Origin: Bacteroidia bacterium
Lineage (GTDB): Bacteria > Bacteroidota > Bacteroidia > Chitinophagales > JAUHXS01
Length of the DNA stretch: 64,000 nt
NCBI GenBank assembly: GCA_030426955.1
Contig: JAUHXS010000002.1
Location: 372,001 to 436,000, forward strand
Reading direction: 5' to 3'
Position numbers and translations under genes: made by a program. The notes under the pieces are model-generated. The model had not been told where the DNA came from. It worked only from the letters and a program-made list of their open reading frames with translations, and did not search any database. Below, in pieces: positions 7,642-17,757 of the stretch; positions within the stretch are counted from its first letter, which is position 1; the number at the start of each line of letters is the position of its first letter.

Positions 7642-10378
7642 AGTTTTACTGATAGGTTGGGATGCTGCTGATTGGAAAGTGATCAACCCATTGATGGATG
7701 CTGGAGAGATGCCTGCATTAGAGAGTATTGTAAATAATGGAGTGATGGGAAACCTAGCAACGTTAGAACCTCCATTTTCTCCAATGCTTTGGTCTTCAAT
7801 CGCCACTGGTAAGCGACCTGACAAACATGGTATTTTAGGTTTTACAGAGCCTGATCCATCAGGTGGTGGTGTTAGGCCAGTCTCAGGAACTTCTCGAAAA
7901 GTAAAGGCAATATGGAATGTATTGACGCAGAAAGGTTATAAAACTAATGTTGTAGGATGGTGGCCAAGTCATCCTGCTGAACCGATTAATGGTGTATGTG
8001 TATCTAACTTTTATCAGAGAGCAAATAAAGGAATAGAAAAAGGCTGGAAGATGTTACCAGGAACAGTTCATCCTCAAAAGTATGCCGAGACATTGGCTGA
8101 TTTAAGGGTTCATCCAGATGAATTAACAGAAGCACATATTTTGCCTTTTATTCCTAAAGCAGCACAAGTTGATCAAGATCAGGATAAACGCATTGGCATG
8201 ATCTCTAAAATTATTGCGGATGCTGCCAGTATTCAATCTGCTGCGACGTGGACAATGGAGAATACGGAATGGGATTTTATGGCGGTGTACTTCGATGCTA
8301 TTGACCATTTTGGACATGGTTTTATGAAATTTCATCCCCCTCAATTACCTGGATTGCCTGATGATCTTTTTGATAAATACAAAGATGTAATAGTGGGTGG
8401 CTATAAGTATCATGATATGATGCTAGAGCGTTTACTGAAAATGGCAGGGGAGGATACAACTGTTATTTTGATTTCAGACCATGGCTTTCATTCTGATCAC
8501 CTAAGGCCATTATCTCTTCCAAAAGAGCCCGCTGCCCCTGCACTAGAACACCGTCATTACGGCATTTTTGCTATGAAAGGCCCTCATGTTAGGAAAGATG
8601 AGCGTATTTATGGAGCTACTCTTTTAGATATCACACCAACATTGCTCACTATGTTTGGGTTGCCATATGGAGAAGATATGGATGGTAAGCCATTGATTCA
8701 GGCTTTTGATAAAGAGGTTGAAGTAAGCCGAATTCCTTCTTGGGAAAAGGTAGAGGGGAATGCGGGGACACATCCAAAAGGTATTAAAGAAGATCCTTAT
8801 GCTGCTAAAGCTGCCATGGATCAATTAATTGAGTTAGGTTATATTGAAGATCCAGGAGAAAATGTACAAAAGGCGGTTGATAAAACGATTCAAGAATCTC
8901 AATACAACTTAGCAAGGGTTTATATCGGGTCTAACAGATACGAGGAGGCAATTCCAATTTTAGAAAAATTAATCGAGAAAGAACCAGAGGAAATTCGATT
9001 CTTGCAACGTTTAGCGGTTTGTTTTCAGAACACAAGTAAAATCGAAAAGTGTAAACAGCTACTAGTAGGCATAAGAGACATTTTAGATAAAAATTACGAA
9101 GAGCGAAAGCAAAAAGCTTTAGAGGAGCTTGAAAAGAACAAAGACCTTAAAAAGGAGGAAAAAGAAAAAATTCGAACTGATATCAACAGTAGGGTAAAGA
9201 AGCAATATCCAAATTTATTTTTAATGGAAGGCTCTATATTACTTAGTGAAAATAAGCCCAAAGATGCCTTAGAGCTATTTAAAAAGGCGGAAGAGGCATC
9301 TCCAGCCCTACCTAATTTGTACTTGCAAATAGGAAGGTGTTATTTGCAGACTAAAAAGTTTGTAGACGCAGAACGAGCTTTTAAAAAAACACTTTCACTC
9401 GATGGGGATAGTGCTCATGCGCATCATGGGTTAGCGGTGGCTTATTTACGGCAAAAGAGATATGAAGAGTCAATTGATAGTGCATTGACAGCAATCGGGT
9501 TGATATATCACTTCCCATTTGCTCATTACCACTTAGGAGAAGCTTTAGTTGCTATTGGTGAATACAAGAGTGCCGCTGAGGCTTTTGAAGTATGTTTAAC
9601 AATGGCACCAAATATCAGTAAAGCAAGAAACTGGTTAATTAAAATCTACGAAGAACATCTTGGTGCATCTGATAAAGCAAAAGAAGTTGCGAACAGACCT
9701 ATTGCCGTTAAGAAAGAAGAGGAACTTGAGACACAAGGCGACGAGGAAGTAGAATTATCAGAAAGAGCATCGGAGCATAGAGAAAAGTTGCAGGAGAAAA
9801 GTCAAGGGGAAATCATTATTGTTTCTGGTCTTCCTAGGTCTGGCACCTCGATGATGATGCAAATGTTGGATAAAGGTGGAGTAGCCATTTTTACTGATAA
9901 GGTAAGAGAAGCTGATGATAGTAACCCTAAAGGTTATTATGAGCATGAAGCAGTAAAGAAATTAGTAAGAGATAAAAAATGGCTAAAAGATGCCAATGGC
10001 AAGGCAGTTAAGGTAATCGCGCAATTGTTGATGCAATTGCCACCGCGATTTAACTATAAAATAATTTTTATGGAAAGGGATATAAACGAAGTGATCATTT
10101 CCCAGCAAAAGATGTTAGAGAGGGAAGGCAAAGCCAAGTCAAAAGATTATCCAATAGGCTTAGAGATGGCATTTAATAATACTTTAGATAAGGTAAAAAT
10201 ATGGATAAATCGTAACTATAATGCAGAAATTTTATACGTTCCTTATGCGAGTGTGATTGCCAATCCTAAAGCTGAAATTAGTAATATAAATAAGTTTTTG
10301 GGTGCGCAACTAGATGAGCAGAAAATGTTAGACGCTGTAGATACGAAACTTTATCGTAACAAATTGCGTAAAGCATAA
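7619..10378 (+). CDS. Alkaline-phosphatase-superfamily phosphodiesterase / TPR / sulfotransferase fusion
   Basis: A 919-residue three-part protein without a signal peptide. Residues about 1-400 form a type I phosphodiesterase/nucleotide pyrophosphatase domain: GWDAADW supplies a metal-binding Asp, PPFSPMLWSSIATG holds the probable nucleophile Ser/Thr region, and FDAIDHFGHG, ISDHGFHSD and EHRHYG carry further Asp/His ligands. Residues about 430-700 contain TPR repeats (LYLQIGRCYLQTKKFVDAERAF). Residues about 730-919 look like a sulfotransferase, with the PAPS-binding P-loop GLPRSGTSMMM and a later FMERD. The protein may cleave a phospho- or sulfo-diester and transfer sulfate, but the substrate is unknown. 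It is coupled to the small upstream ORF. Confidence 0.85.
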   Translation: MGKKLASKVLLIGWDAADWKVINPLMDAGEMPALESIVNNGVMGNLATLEPPFSPMLWSSIATGKRPDKHGILGFTEPDPSGGGVRPVSGTSRKVKAIWNVLTQKGYKTNVVGWWPSHPAEPINGVCVSNFYQRANKGIEKGWKMLPGTVHPQKYAETLADLRVHPDELTEAHILPFIPKAAQVDQDQDKRIGMISKIIADAASIQSAATWTMENTEWDFMAVYFDAIDHFGHGFMKFHPPQLPGLPDDLFDKYKDVIVGGYKYHDMMLERLLKMAGEDTTVILISDHGFHSDHLRPLSLPKEPAAPALEHRHYGIFAMKGPHVRKDERIYGATLLDITPTLLTMFGLPYGEDMDGKPLIQAFDKEVEVSRIPSWEKVEGNAGTHPKGIKEDPYAAKAAMDQLIELGYIEDPGENVQKAVDKTIQESQYNLARVYIGSNRYEEAIPILEKLIEKEPEEIRFLQRLAVCFQNTSKIEKCKQLLVGIRDILDKNYEERKQKALEELEKNKDLKKEEKEKIRTDINSRVKKQYPNLFLMEGSILLSENKPKDALELFKKAEEASPALPNLYLQIGRCYLQTKKFVDAERAFKKTLSLDGDSAHAHHGLAVAYLRQKRYEESIDSALTAIGLIYHFPFAHYHLGEALVAIGEYKSAAEAFEVCLTMAPNISKARNWLIKIYEEHLGASDKAKEVANRPIAVKKEEELETQGDEEVELSERASEHREKLQEKSQGEIIIVSGLPRSGTSMMMQMLDKGGVAIFTDKVREADDSNPKGYYEHEAVKKLVRDKKWLKDANGKAVKVIAQLLMQLPPRFNYKIIFMERDINEVIISQQKMLEREGKAKSKDYPIGLEMAFNNTLDKVKIWINRNYNAEILYVPYASVIANPKAEISNINKFLGAQLDEQKMLDAVDTKLYRNKLRKA

Positions 10379-10412
10379 TTAAGAAAGATTAGTTATCCCT
10401 CTTAAAAATCAA

Positions 10413-10420
10413 TATATTTG
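10413..10420 (+). promoter_or_regulatory. Predicted -7 promoter box (TAnnTTTG type)
   Basis: TATATTTG matches the Bacteroidota -7 consensus and lies 21 nt before the ATG of the seven-repeat T9SS protein. I see no convincing -33 TTTG at the usual spacing. Confidence 0.5.
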
Positions 10421-10441
10421 TACTTATAATATTTTTGAAAT

Positions 10442-13400
10442 ATGAAGACTAAAGACTTACGTTCAAAGCTTAAAGCCTATTCAGCAGTTGCCGCATCACT
10501 TATCGGTATAGACCAAACAGCACATGCAGATATCGTTTTTCACGATGTTGACCCTGATTCTACTTATCCTATTGGAGGGATGATGAATGCTTCTATTGAT
10601 CTTGATGGTGATGGGACGAATGACTTTTTTATTAGATTAAATACTTTTTTTAATACTACAAGTAGTACATCTACTATTACCAATACGCTAAGTGCGGTTC
10701 CTTATAATAATAATCAAATAATGGGGATGGCGAATCTGGCATCTGCTTTGGATAAGGGCACATATATCGATGCTGTACAAGCGTTTCGACCTGCAGGCAC
10801 TTCAGCTAGAATGTTATATATTCAAAGTATTACTACGAGTAGCAGTTCTGGCCCATTTACAAATCAAGAGGGTAATTGGCAAAATGCCACAGATAAGTAT
10901 TTAGGTTTAAGAATAGACATAGGAGGGGGCAATTATCATTATGGCTGGGTTCGCCTTGATGTTAATAATAATGCATCTGCATATACTGTTAAAAGCTGGG
11001 CATATGAAAGTGATATAAATCAGCCAATTATTGCAGGATTCATTCAAACAGATAGTGTGTCTAATGTGCAAGTTGCTGAAGTAGGGAATAATTCAGATGC
11101 AAGTGATATTCAGGTTGCCTTTACCGAGCCTGCTGATATATCAATTATTGATGAATATCGCGTTATGGTTGTTAAATCTTCAAAAATAGGAACTTTTAAT
11201 TTAGATTCAGCAGATGCGATAGGTCCTTCTGGTTATACGGTGGTTTCTAAGGTTGCTCCATCGAATGTATATTCTGGTACGCTGCCTGCTAGTGCTAATG
11301 ATGTAGATGGAAACCCTATTCAATTAGGAGTTGATTATAATGTTTTTGTGTTAAGTATTGCAGATGGTGTCCAAACCAACGTAAATAGATTATCTTCAGT
11401 ATCAGACACGATACAGCTTTCTACCCCTTCTGATCCTGTTACTGCACTTTCTGCAGCAGATGTTGATGAGAATGGCAATGGTAGTGATGTGCAAATTACC
11501 TTTACAGAGCCATTAGATACTGCGGGCATTGCCGAATATCGCGTTATTGCAGTCAAATCACCAGATGCTACCTCATTTAATATAGATTCTGCGAATCAGC
11601 TAACAACAGAGTTTACATCAATTGTGCCAGTTGCTCCATCTTCTATGGTGCAGCAAACTTTGGATTTTAACATGAAAGATGTAGATGGAGATAGTATTAT
11701 TATTGGCCAGCCGTATAAGTTTTTTGTATTAACGGTAGCTAATGGAATGAAAGCAAACATAAATGCACTTTCTGCTGAATCAAATGAGTTGACTTTGACA
11801 ACAGCAACTGATAGTGTAGCTAATATTCAAGTGCTTGATGTAGCTGATAGTGCTAATGGTCGAGATTTAGAAGTTAGGTTTACAGAGCCTGCGGATACAT
11901 CTGTAATAGATGAATATCGTATAATGGTTGTTAAATCCACTTCCGCAAGCACATTTGATTTAGCTCAAGCGAATGCAGTTATACCTACAAACTATACGTC
12001 AGAAGCAAAAGTGGCTCCTTCACAGATTCACGTAGATACTTTAGCCTCAAATGCAACAGATGTTGATGGCGATTTGCTGACTATTGGAGTACCTTATAAT
12101 GTATTTGTATTGAGCGTTGCAGATGGCATGTTTGCAAATGTTAATAATTTGTCAGCCATGTCTGATACGATCACATTAAATACTGAAGTCGATACAGTTT
12201 CTGCATTAGCTGCTAATGACATTGCTAATAATAAAGATGCAAGTGATATAGAGGTATCCTTTGTAGAGCCAACAGATACTTCTGGTATTGCAGAATATAG
12301 AGTATTGGTTGTTAAAAATAGCTTTGCATCTAGTTTTGATTTAGCTTCTGCCAATGCTGTTGGTGCGGGAAATTATGATGTAATAGTGCCAGTAATGCCA
12401 TCAAATAATGTAACACAATCACTTAGTGCTGTGACCAAAGATGTAGATGGTGATGATATAGAATTAGGACAGGCTTATAACTTATTTGTTTTAAGTGTTG
12501 CGAATGGAGTGACAGCAAATGTTAATTCGCTTTCTGATTCATCAAGTCAAATTATTTTAATAAACCCTACAGATTCAGTCACAGCTATTGGAGTGGCTGA
12601 CATTGCTAATAATGGCAATGGAAGTGACTTAGAAGTTGCTTTTACGGAGGTAAGCGATACCGCTCTAATAGATGAATACCGCATAATAGTTGTCAAGTCA
12701 TCTAAGGCTACTGCTTTTGATTTAGATTCGGCCAATAATGTTGTACTTGCAAATTATACTTCAGTGACTCCTCAATCTAATGGGGGTAACTTGAATATTT
12801 CACTCTCTGCTGGAGCTACTGATTCTGATGGAGATAATATTGTGAATGGTGTGTCTTACAAGGCATTTGTTTTAAGCGTTGGGAAGGCATTTGTCACAAA
12901 TGGAAATAATCTTTCTGCAGAATCTTCAGAAATTACACTAAAAACAGTCGTAGAAGCTGTTACAGGTATCAGTGCTACAGATGTATCTAACAATGGAAAC
13001 GGAACAGATATGGAAGTAGCTTTCACAGAAGTGAGTGATACTTCGTTACTAGATGAATACCGCGTAATGGTTGTTAAGTCTGCAAACGCGAGTAGTTTTA
13101 ACTTAGATTCTGCTAACAATGTTTCGGTAGGCAATTATACCTCAATTGCTCCTCAAGCAAATAGTAGCCTGATAACTCAAGCCTTAGATGCTAATGCAAA
13201 AGATACAGATGGGGATGCTATCGCTAACAGCATTTCTTATAGGGTATTTGTGCTGAGTGTTGGAGATGCAATGGTAACAGATTCTAATAACTTGTCAAAT
13301 GCTTCTAGTCAGATTACATTAAAAACTGCTGTTGAAGCAACAACTGGAGTTAGCATTAGCGATGTGAGCGATAATGGTAATGGTTCAGATTTAGAAGTGA

Positions 13401-13966
13401 CTTTTACAGAAGTTAATGATACTCTATTATTGGAAGAGTATAGAGTTATTATAGTTAAGTCATCTCAGTCAGGTACATTTAATTTAGCAATTGCTGAGGC
13501 ATTGCCAATGGGTAACTATACTGTTGTGGAAAAAGAAAATGAAGCAACTCAGAAGATCCTTACCCTAGATGCTAATGCAAAAGATTCTGATGGAGATGAT
13601 ATTGCAGAAAATGTGCCTTATAAAGCATTCATCTTAAGTGTTGGTGATACTGCTCTTTCAGATGAAAATGCTTTATCCGCTCCTTCTAGTGAGCTAACCC
13701 TGATGGGCGATGTTTCTATTGCAGAAGGATGGGAAAATAAGGTTGAACTATTCAGTGCAGGAGATAGAATCGTAGTTAATCTCCTTGATGAAAATACATT
13801 AGGAACGAGTATATCCGTTTATAATTTAGTAGGTCAAAAGATTTATAATTCACGAATTACTGAAGATAGGTCGGAGGTTGAATTAAGGGATGTTAAAGGA
13901 ATTGTCATTGTCGCTATTGAGGACAAAGGAAAACAAATTTATACCCAAAAGGTATTGTTGAAATAG
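10442..13966 (+). CDS. T9SS-sorted surface protein with seven tandem repeats
   Basis: A 1174-residue exported protein. The N-terminus is a signal-like segment ending near TAHAD, followed by a domain of about 170 residues with an Asp-rich DLDGDGTNDFFIRL motif (calcium-binding-like) and a HYGWVRLDV stretch. Residues 203-1089 are seven tandem repeats of 126-127 residues. Each contains FTE, EYRV/I..VVKS, a D(V/T)DGD-like acidic motif and (V/A)FVLS, with a fibronectin-type-III-like pattern. The last 80 residues (ISVYNLVGQKIY ... KVLLK) are a T9SS type A sorting domain, so the protein should cross the outer membrane and be attached at the surface or released. Adhesion is the likely role, by inference. 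Confidence 0.88.
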   Translation: MKTKDLRSKLKAYSAVAASLIGIDQTAHADIVFHDVDPDSTYPIGGMMNASIDLDGDGTNDFFIRLNTFFNTTSSTSTITNTLSAVPYNNNQIMGMANLASALDKGTYIDAVQAFRPAGTSARMLYIQSITTSSSSGPFTNQEGNWQNATDKYLGLRIDIGGGNYHYGWVRLDVNNNASAYTVKSWAYESDINQPIIAGFIQTDSVSNVQVAEVGNNSDASDIQVAFTEPADISIIDEYRVMVVKSSKIGTFNLDSADAIGPSGYTVVSKVAPSNVYSGTLPASANDVDGNPIQLGVDYNVFVLSIADGVQTNVNRLSSVSDTIQLSTPSDPVTALSAADVDENGNGSDVQITFTEPLDTAGIAEYRVIAVKSPDATSFNIDSANQLTTEFTSIVPVAPSSMVQQTLDFNMKDVDGDSIIIGQPYKFFVLTVANGMKANINALSAESNELTLTTATDSVANIQVLDVADSANGRDLEVRFTEPADTSVIDEYRIMVVKSTSASTFDLAQANAVIPTNYTSEAKVAPSQIHVDTLASNATDVDGDLLTIGVPYNVFVLSVADGMFANVNNLSAMSDTITLNTEVDTVSALAANDIANNKDASDIEVSFVEPTDTSGIAEYRVLVVKNSFASSFDLASANAVGAGNYDVIVPVMPSNNVTQSLSAVTKDVDGDDIELGQAYNLFVLSVANGVTANVNSLSDSSSQIILINPTDSVTAIGVADIANNGNGSDLEVAFTEVSDTALIDEYRIIVVKSSKATAFDLDSANNVVLANYTSVTPQSNGGNLNISLSAGATDSDGDNIVNGVSYKAFVLSVGKAFVTNGNNLSAESSEITLKTVVEAVTGISATDVSNNGNGTDMEVAFTEVSDTSLLDEYRVMVVKSANASSFNLDSANNVSVGNYTSIAPQANSSLITQALDANAKDTDGDAIANSISYRVFVLSVGDAMVTDSNNLSNASSQITLKTAVEATTGVSISDVSDNGNGSDLEVTFTEVNDTLLLEEYRVIIVKSSQSGTFNLAIAEALPMGNYTVVEKENEATQKILTLDANAKDSDGDDIAENVPYKAFILSVGDTALSDENALSAPSSELTLMGDVSIAEGWENKVELFSAGDRIVVNLLDENTLGTSISVYNLVGQKIYNSRITEDRSEVELRDVKGIVIVAIEDKGKQIYTQKVLLK
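11048..13711 (+). repeat. Seven tandem ~381-bp coding repeats
   Basis: In-frame repeats start at 11048, 11429, 11807, 12188, 12569, 12950 and 13331. The period is 381 bp except the second, which is 378 bp. The DNA copies are diverged while the protein motifs (EYR, VVKS, VDGD, FVLSV) are kept, so this is old duplication under selection and not a recent slippage array. Confidence 0.9.
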
Positions 13967-14016
13967 GGACTCCCAAAAGAATTTTTCATAGTTAGTAAGG
14001 AACCTATACTGAGCTT

Positions 14017-14988
14017 CTAATCAAACGATTGATTGCTCATTGCTGAGAGTTCTATCATTTTATCATATTCCTCAGGAGAGAGGTCATTGTAATAAAAATT
14101 AATCGGATTAACTTTGCGTCCATCCTTGTGTACTTCATAATGCAGATGAGGAGCTGTAGATAATCCTGTATTTCCTACGAAACCTAGTAGGTCACCTCTT
14201 TTTACTTTCTGACCTCTTTTAGTCTCAATTTTACTCATGTGAGCATAAACCGTTTGATATCCGTATCCATGATCCACTATGACGTGGTTGCCATAACCCC
14301 TTCTCGCTTTTTTTGCTACGATTACTTTACCATCTCCTGTAGCATAGATTTCTGTACCTGTTGGAGCGGTAAAGTCCATTCCCCAATGCATTCTTCTTGT
14401 TTTATAAATTGGGTGAATTCGGTATCCATACCCTGAGGCCATTCTCTTTAAGTTTTTATTTGATACGGGTTGAATAGCAGGAATTGAAGACAACATCTCT
14501 TCCTTATTTTTCACCATTTTATATACCTCATCATAAGATTTAGACTGAATATATAGTTGTCTTCTAATTCTTTCCAACTTATTACTAGCCGATATCATAA
14601 TTTCCGAGTTTTCATAGTTGTTGAGCTGTTTGTATAAATCTGCTCCTCCATATCCCGCATTTCTAATGCTATTGGGAATAGGTTCCGCTTCAAAAATCAC
14701 TCTATAAATGTTATCATCTCTATCTTGCAAATCGGCTAAGACCTGTGTCATTTGATCTAGTTGCTGATCTAGCAAGTCGTATTGGAGTGTCAACTGATTG
14801 ATCTCTCTCTTAAGCTGTTTTTCTTTGGGTGAGTCTAATAAAGTGTATGCAATGGCGATAATGATAACTGCAAACATAATTGCGGAACTAATAAAGCCAA
14901 CTACTCGCCACGTTTTTTGCCAGAAACTGACTCTCACACGCTCATATCGTAACGACTGTGTATTATATTGATACTTTACTTTAGCCAT
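14017..14988 (-). CDS. M23-family metallopeptidase (LytM-type), membrane-anchored
   Basis: A 323-residue protein: one N-terminal membrane segment (about residues 30-50), a periplasmic coiled coil rich in Leu/Gln/Asp (about 60-170), and a C-terminal peptidase M23 domain. Zinc ligands are visible in MHWGMDFTAP (HxxxD), and catalytic/ligand His residues in HVIVDHG and PHLHYEV (HxH). These enzymes cut peptidoglycan cross-links or act as scaffolds for such cutting during growth and division. All canonical ligands are present, so it is probably active. It is divergent from alaS. Confidence 0.93.
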   Translation of the reverse strand: MAKVKYQYNTQSLRYERVRVSFWQKTWRVVGFISSAIMFAVIIIAIAYTLLDSPKEKQLKREINQLTLQYDLLDQQLDQMTQVLADLQDRDDNIYRVIFEAEPIPNSIRNAGYGGADLYKQLNNYENSEIMISASNKLERIRRQLYIQSKSYDEVYKMVKNKEEMLSSIPAIQPVSNKNLKRMASGYGYRIHPIYKTRRMHWGMDFTAPTGTEIYATGDGKVIVAKKARRGYGNHVIVDHGYGYQTVYAHMSKIETKRGQKVKRGDLLGFVGNTGLSTAPHLHYEVHKDGRKVNPINFYYNDLSPEEYDKMIELSAMSNQSFD

Positions 14989-15002
14989 TTGTTTTAATTA
15001 GT

Positions 15003-15010
15003 TACCTTTG
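15003..15010 (+). promoter_or_regulatory. Predicted -7 promoter box for alaS
   Basis: TACCTTTG matches TAnnTTTG and sits 102 nt before the alaS ATG, giving a leader of about 95 nt. The leader contains a small inverted repeat (AATGAT ATCA ATCATT, 15061-15076) that could have a regulatory role. Confidence 0.5.
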
Positions 15011-15111
15011 CCACTAGGCTTTAAACTTATTTAAAACGTAATTCAAAGCTAACAAAAAATAATGATATCAATCATTGTAAATCAGCTTGAAGCTTTAATT
15101 ATTCACATACG

Positions 15112-17757
15112 ATGACATCGAAGGAAATTAGAAAGGTCTTCTTAGATTTCTTCTACGAAAAAGGACACAAAATTGTTTCATCGGCGCCTATTGTGCTTAA
15201 AGATGATCCGACTTTGATGTTCACGAACGCTGGTATGAATCAGTTTAAGGATTATCTATTGGGTGATAAAGTCGCCTCGGATAAAAAGGTTGCTGACACA
15301 CAGAAATGCCTAAGGGTTTCTGGAAAACACAATGACTTGGAGGATGTTGGTTTTGACACCTATCATCATACCATGTTTGAAATGCTTGGCAATTGGTCTT
15401 TCGGGAATATAGGTCAAGAAAGGGGAGGGTATTTTAAAAAAGAAGCCATTGAATGGGCCTGGGAACTACTAACAAAGAAGTATAAAATCCCAACAGATCG
15501 ATTGTATGTGTCTATTTTTGAGGGCGATATATCAGAAGGCTTATCAAAAGACACAGAGTCCTATGATATTTGGAAAAATTGGATTGATGAAAACAGGATT
15601 CTTGAATTTAGCAAGAAAGATAATTTCTGGGAAATGGGTGAAGTTGGTCCTTGTGGTCCCAGTTCTGAAATACATATAGATATTCGCTCAGAAGAAGAGC
15701 GCAAGCAAGAAGATGGCAAATTGCTTGTAAATAAAGACCATCCTAAGGTTGTTGAGATTTGGAATTTGGTTTTTATACAATATAACCGCATTAAAGATGG
15801 CACATTAAAACCGTTACAAGACAAGTATGTTGATACTGGAATGGGGCTAGAGCGTCTTTGCATGGCATTGCAAGGCAAAGAATCTAACTACGATACTGAT
15901 TTATTTCAACCTTTAATCAAAGAACTGGAGCAAATAGCTCATTATAAGTATGGTACGGACGAGAAAAAGGATATTGCAATTCGTGTAGTAGTTGATCACC
16001 TGAGAGCTGTCGCCTTTGCAATTGCTGATGGTCAATTACCTTCCAATACAGGAGCTGGATATGTGATTCGAAGAATTCTGAGAAGGGCTGTGAGATATGG
16101 ATATCAGTTTTTAGGATTAGAGAAACCATTTGTTTGTACGTTGGTTAAGCCTTTAACAGACTTAATGGGAGATGCTTTTCCTGAACTAAAAGGTCAAGCA
16201 GGCTTAATAGAAAAAGTTATTAAAGAGGAGGAGAGCTCATTTCTAAAGACTTTGGGGAATGGTATTAAGCGATTTGAAGATGCTTTAAAAAGTAATAATT
16301 CTGGAACCTTTGATGGAGGTGTTGCCTTTGAATTATATGATACCTATGGGTTTCCTATTGATTTGACACAATTGCTTGCTAAGGAAAAAAGCATTCAGGT
16401 TGATATGGAAGCGTTTGAAAAAGCAATGCAACAGCAGAAAGAGCGTGCTAGAAAAGCATCTGAAACTGATACCTCAGATTGGGTAGAGGTAAATCAAGGA
16501 GAGGGTGTTGAGTTTACCGGATACGATAGCTTAGAAGAAAAAGCAAAAATACTCAAGTACAGAAAAGTGGTTGCGAAGGAAAAAACGCTTTATCAAGTCG
16601 TATTAAATAGAACACCATTTTATGCAGAAAGTGGAGGACAAGTTGGTGACAGAGGTTACTTTGAAATAGGTGAGGAGAAAGTGGAGGTGCTCAACACAAA
16701 AAAAGAGAATGACCTCATTATTCACTTTTTAAAGAAGCTACCAACTAACTTAGATAGTAATCTCACTGCTCATGTGAGTGCAGCTAAAAGAAAGAAAACA
16801 GAAGCAAATCATTCTGCTACTCATTTACTGCATGCTTCATTGAAATCGGTTTTAGGAGATCACGTTGAACAAAGAGGTTCACTAGTAGATGAAAATCACT
16901 TGAGATTTGATTTTTCCCATTTTGCTAAAGTAACAGATGAAGAATTGAGCGAAATTGAACAAATGGTCAATTTAAAGATTAGATCAAATATCAGTTTAGA
17001 CGAAAAGAGAGATATTGCCATAGACGAAGCAAAAAAAATGGGCGCGACAGCATTATTTGGAGAAAAATATGGAGATACGGTAAGGGTGATTACTTTTGAC
17101 CCTAGTTTTTCCATGGAACTTTGTGGAGGGACTCATGTCAAGTCAACTGGAGAAATTGGGTACTTTAAAATTATTTCTGAATCGTCTATTGCAGCTGGAA
17201 TAAGAAGAATAGAGGCTATAACTGCTGAAGAAGCTGAAAAGTATGTAAATTCAAAACTTAACCTCTTAAACAAAGTCGAAACTGAACTAAAGCAACCCAA
17301 GGATGTAATAAAAGCTATTATCGATCTTCAGGAGGAAGGTGTGAAATATAGAAAGAAAATAGAAAGGTTCGAGGCAGGTAAGGTGAATCACCTTGCAAAT
17401 GAATTAAAAAGTAAAGTTCAGGCGTTAGATGGAATCAATTTTATTGGTGAGATGATCGATTTGGATTCTGGAGATGCAGTTAAGAATTTGGCTTTTCGGC
17501 TTAGAAAGGAGTTGGATAATTTATACCTTGTTTTAGGTGCTAAAGTCAATGGCAAAGCGTTAATAACAATAGCCCTCTCAGATGATTTGTCAAAGGAAGG
17601 AGATCTAAATGCGGGAACAATTATTAGAGATGTATCTAAGCTTATTCAAGGAGGAGGAGGAGGACAACCATTCTACGCAACAGCAGGAGGAAAAAATCCC
17701 GATGGGTTGCAGGAGGCAATAGAGCGTGCAAAAGATTATGCAATTAAGATCAAGTAA
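15112..17757 (+). CDS. alaS: Alanyl-tRNA synthetase
   Basis: Full-length AlaRS, 881 residues, close to the usual 870-880. It attaches alanine to tRNA-Ala in the cytoplasm. The class II aminoacylation core begins at residue 1 (IRKVFLDFFYEKGH, then FTNAGMNQFKDYLLG). The editing/SAD domain has the zinc-type HxxxH (HSATHLLH) and CGGTH motifs, and the C-terminal DHHA1-like part ends with GGGGGQPFYATAGG. Its stop overlaps the gatB start (TAATG), so the two are translationally coupled. Confidence 0.98.
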   Translation: MTSKEIRKVFLDFFYEKGHKIVSSAPIVLKDDPTLMFTNAGMNQFKDYLLGDKVASDKKVADTQKCLRVSGKHNDLEDVGFDTYHHTMFEMLGNWSFGNIGQERGGYFKKEAIEWAWELLTKKYKIPTDRLYVSIFEGDISEGLSKDTESYDIWKNWIDENRILEFSKKDNFWEMGEVGPCGPSSEIHIDIRSEEERKQEDGKLLVNKDHPKVVEIWNLVFIQYNRIKDGTLKPLQDKYVDTGMGLERLCMALQGKESNYDTDLFQPLIKELEQIAHYKYGTDEKKDIAIRVVVDHLRAVAFAIADGQLPSNTGAGYVIRRILRRAVRYGYQFLGLEKPFVCTLVKPLTDLMGDAFPELKGQAGLIEKVIKEEESSFLKTLGNGIKRFEDALKSNNSGTFDGGVAFELYDTYGFPIDLTQLLAKEKSIQVDMEAFEKAMQQQKERARKASETDTSDWVEVNQGEGVEFTGYDSLEEKAKILKYRKVVAKEKTLYQVVLNRTPFYAESGGQVGDRGYFEIGEEKVEVLNTKKENDLIIHFLKKLPTNLDSNLTAHVSAAKRKKTEANHSATHLLHASLKSVLGDHVEQRGSLVDENHLRFDFSHFAKVTDEELSEIEQMVNLKIRSNISLDEKRDIAIDEAKKMGATALFGEKYGDTVRVITFDPSFSMELCGGTHVKSTGEIGYFKIISESSIAAGIRRIEAITAEEAEKYVNSKLNLLNKVETELKQPKDVIKAIIDLQEEGVKYRKKIERFEAGKVNHLANELKSKVQALDGINFIGEMIDLDSGDAVKNLAFRLRKELDNLYLVLGAKVNGKALITIALSDDLSKEGDLNAGTIIRDVSKLIQGGGGGQPFYATAGGKNPDGLQEAIERAKDYAIKIK

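Noticed and set aside
12094-13134. Long minus-strand ORFs within the repeat protein
   Set aside because: Shadows of the repetitive coding strand; the Ser/Thr-rich readings have no domain features.
11048-13711. CRISPR-like array
   Set aside because: The repeats are 381 bp, in frame and coding, without short identical repeats and unique spacers.
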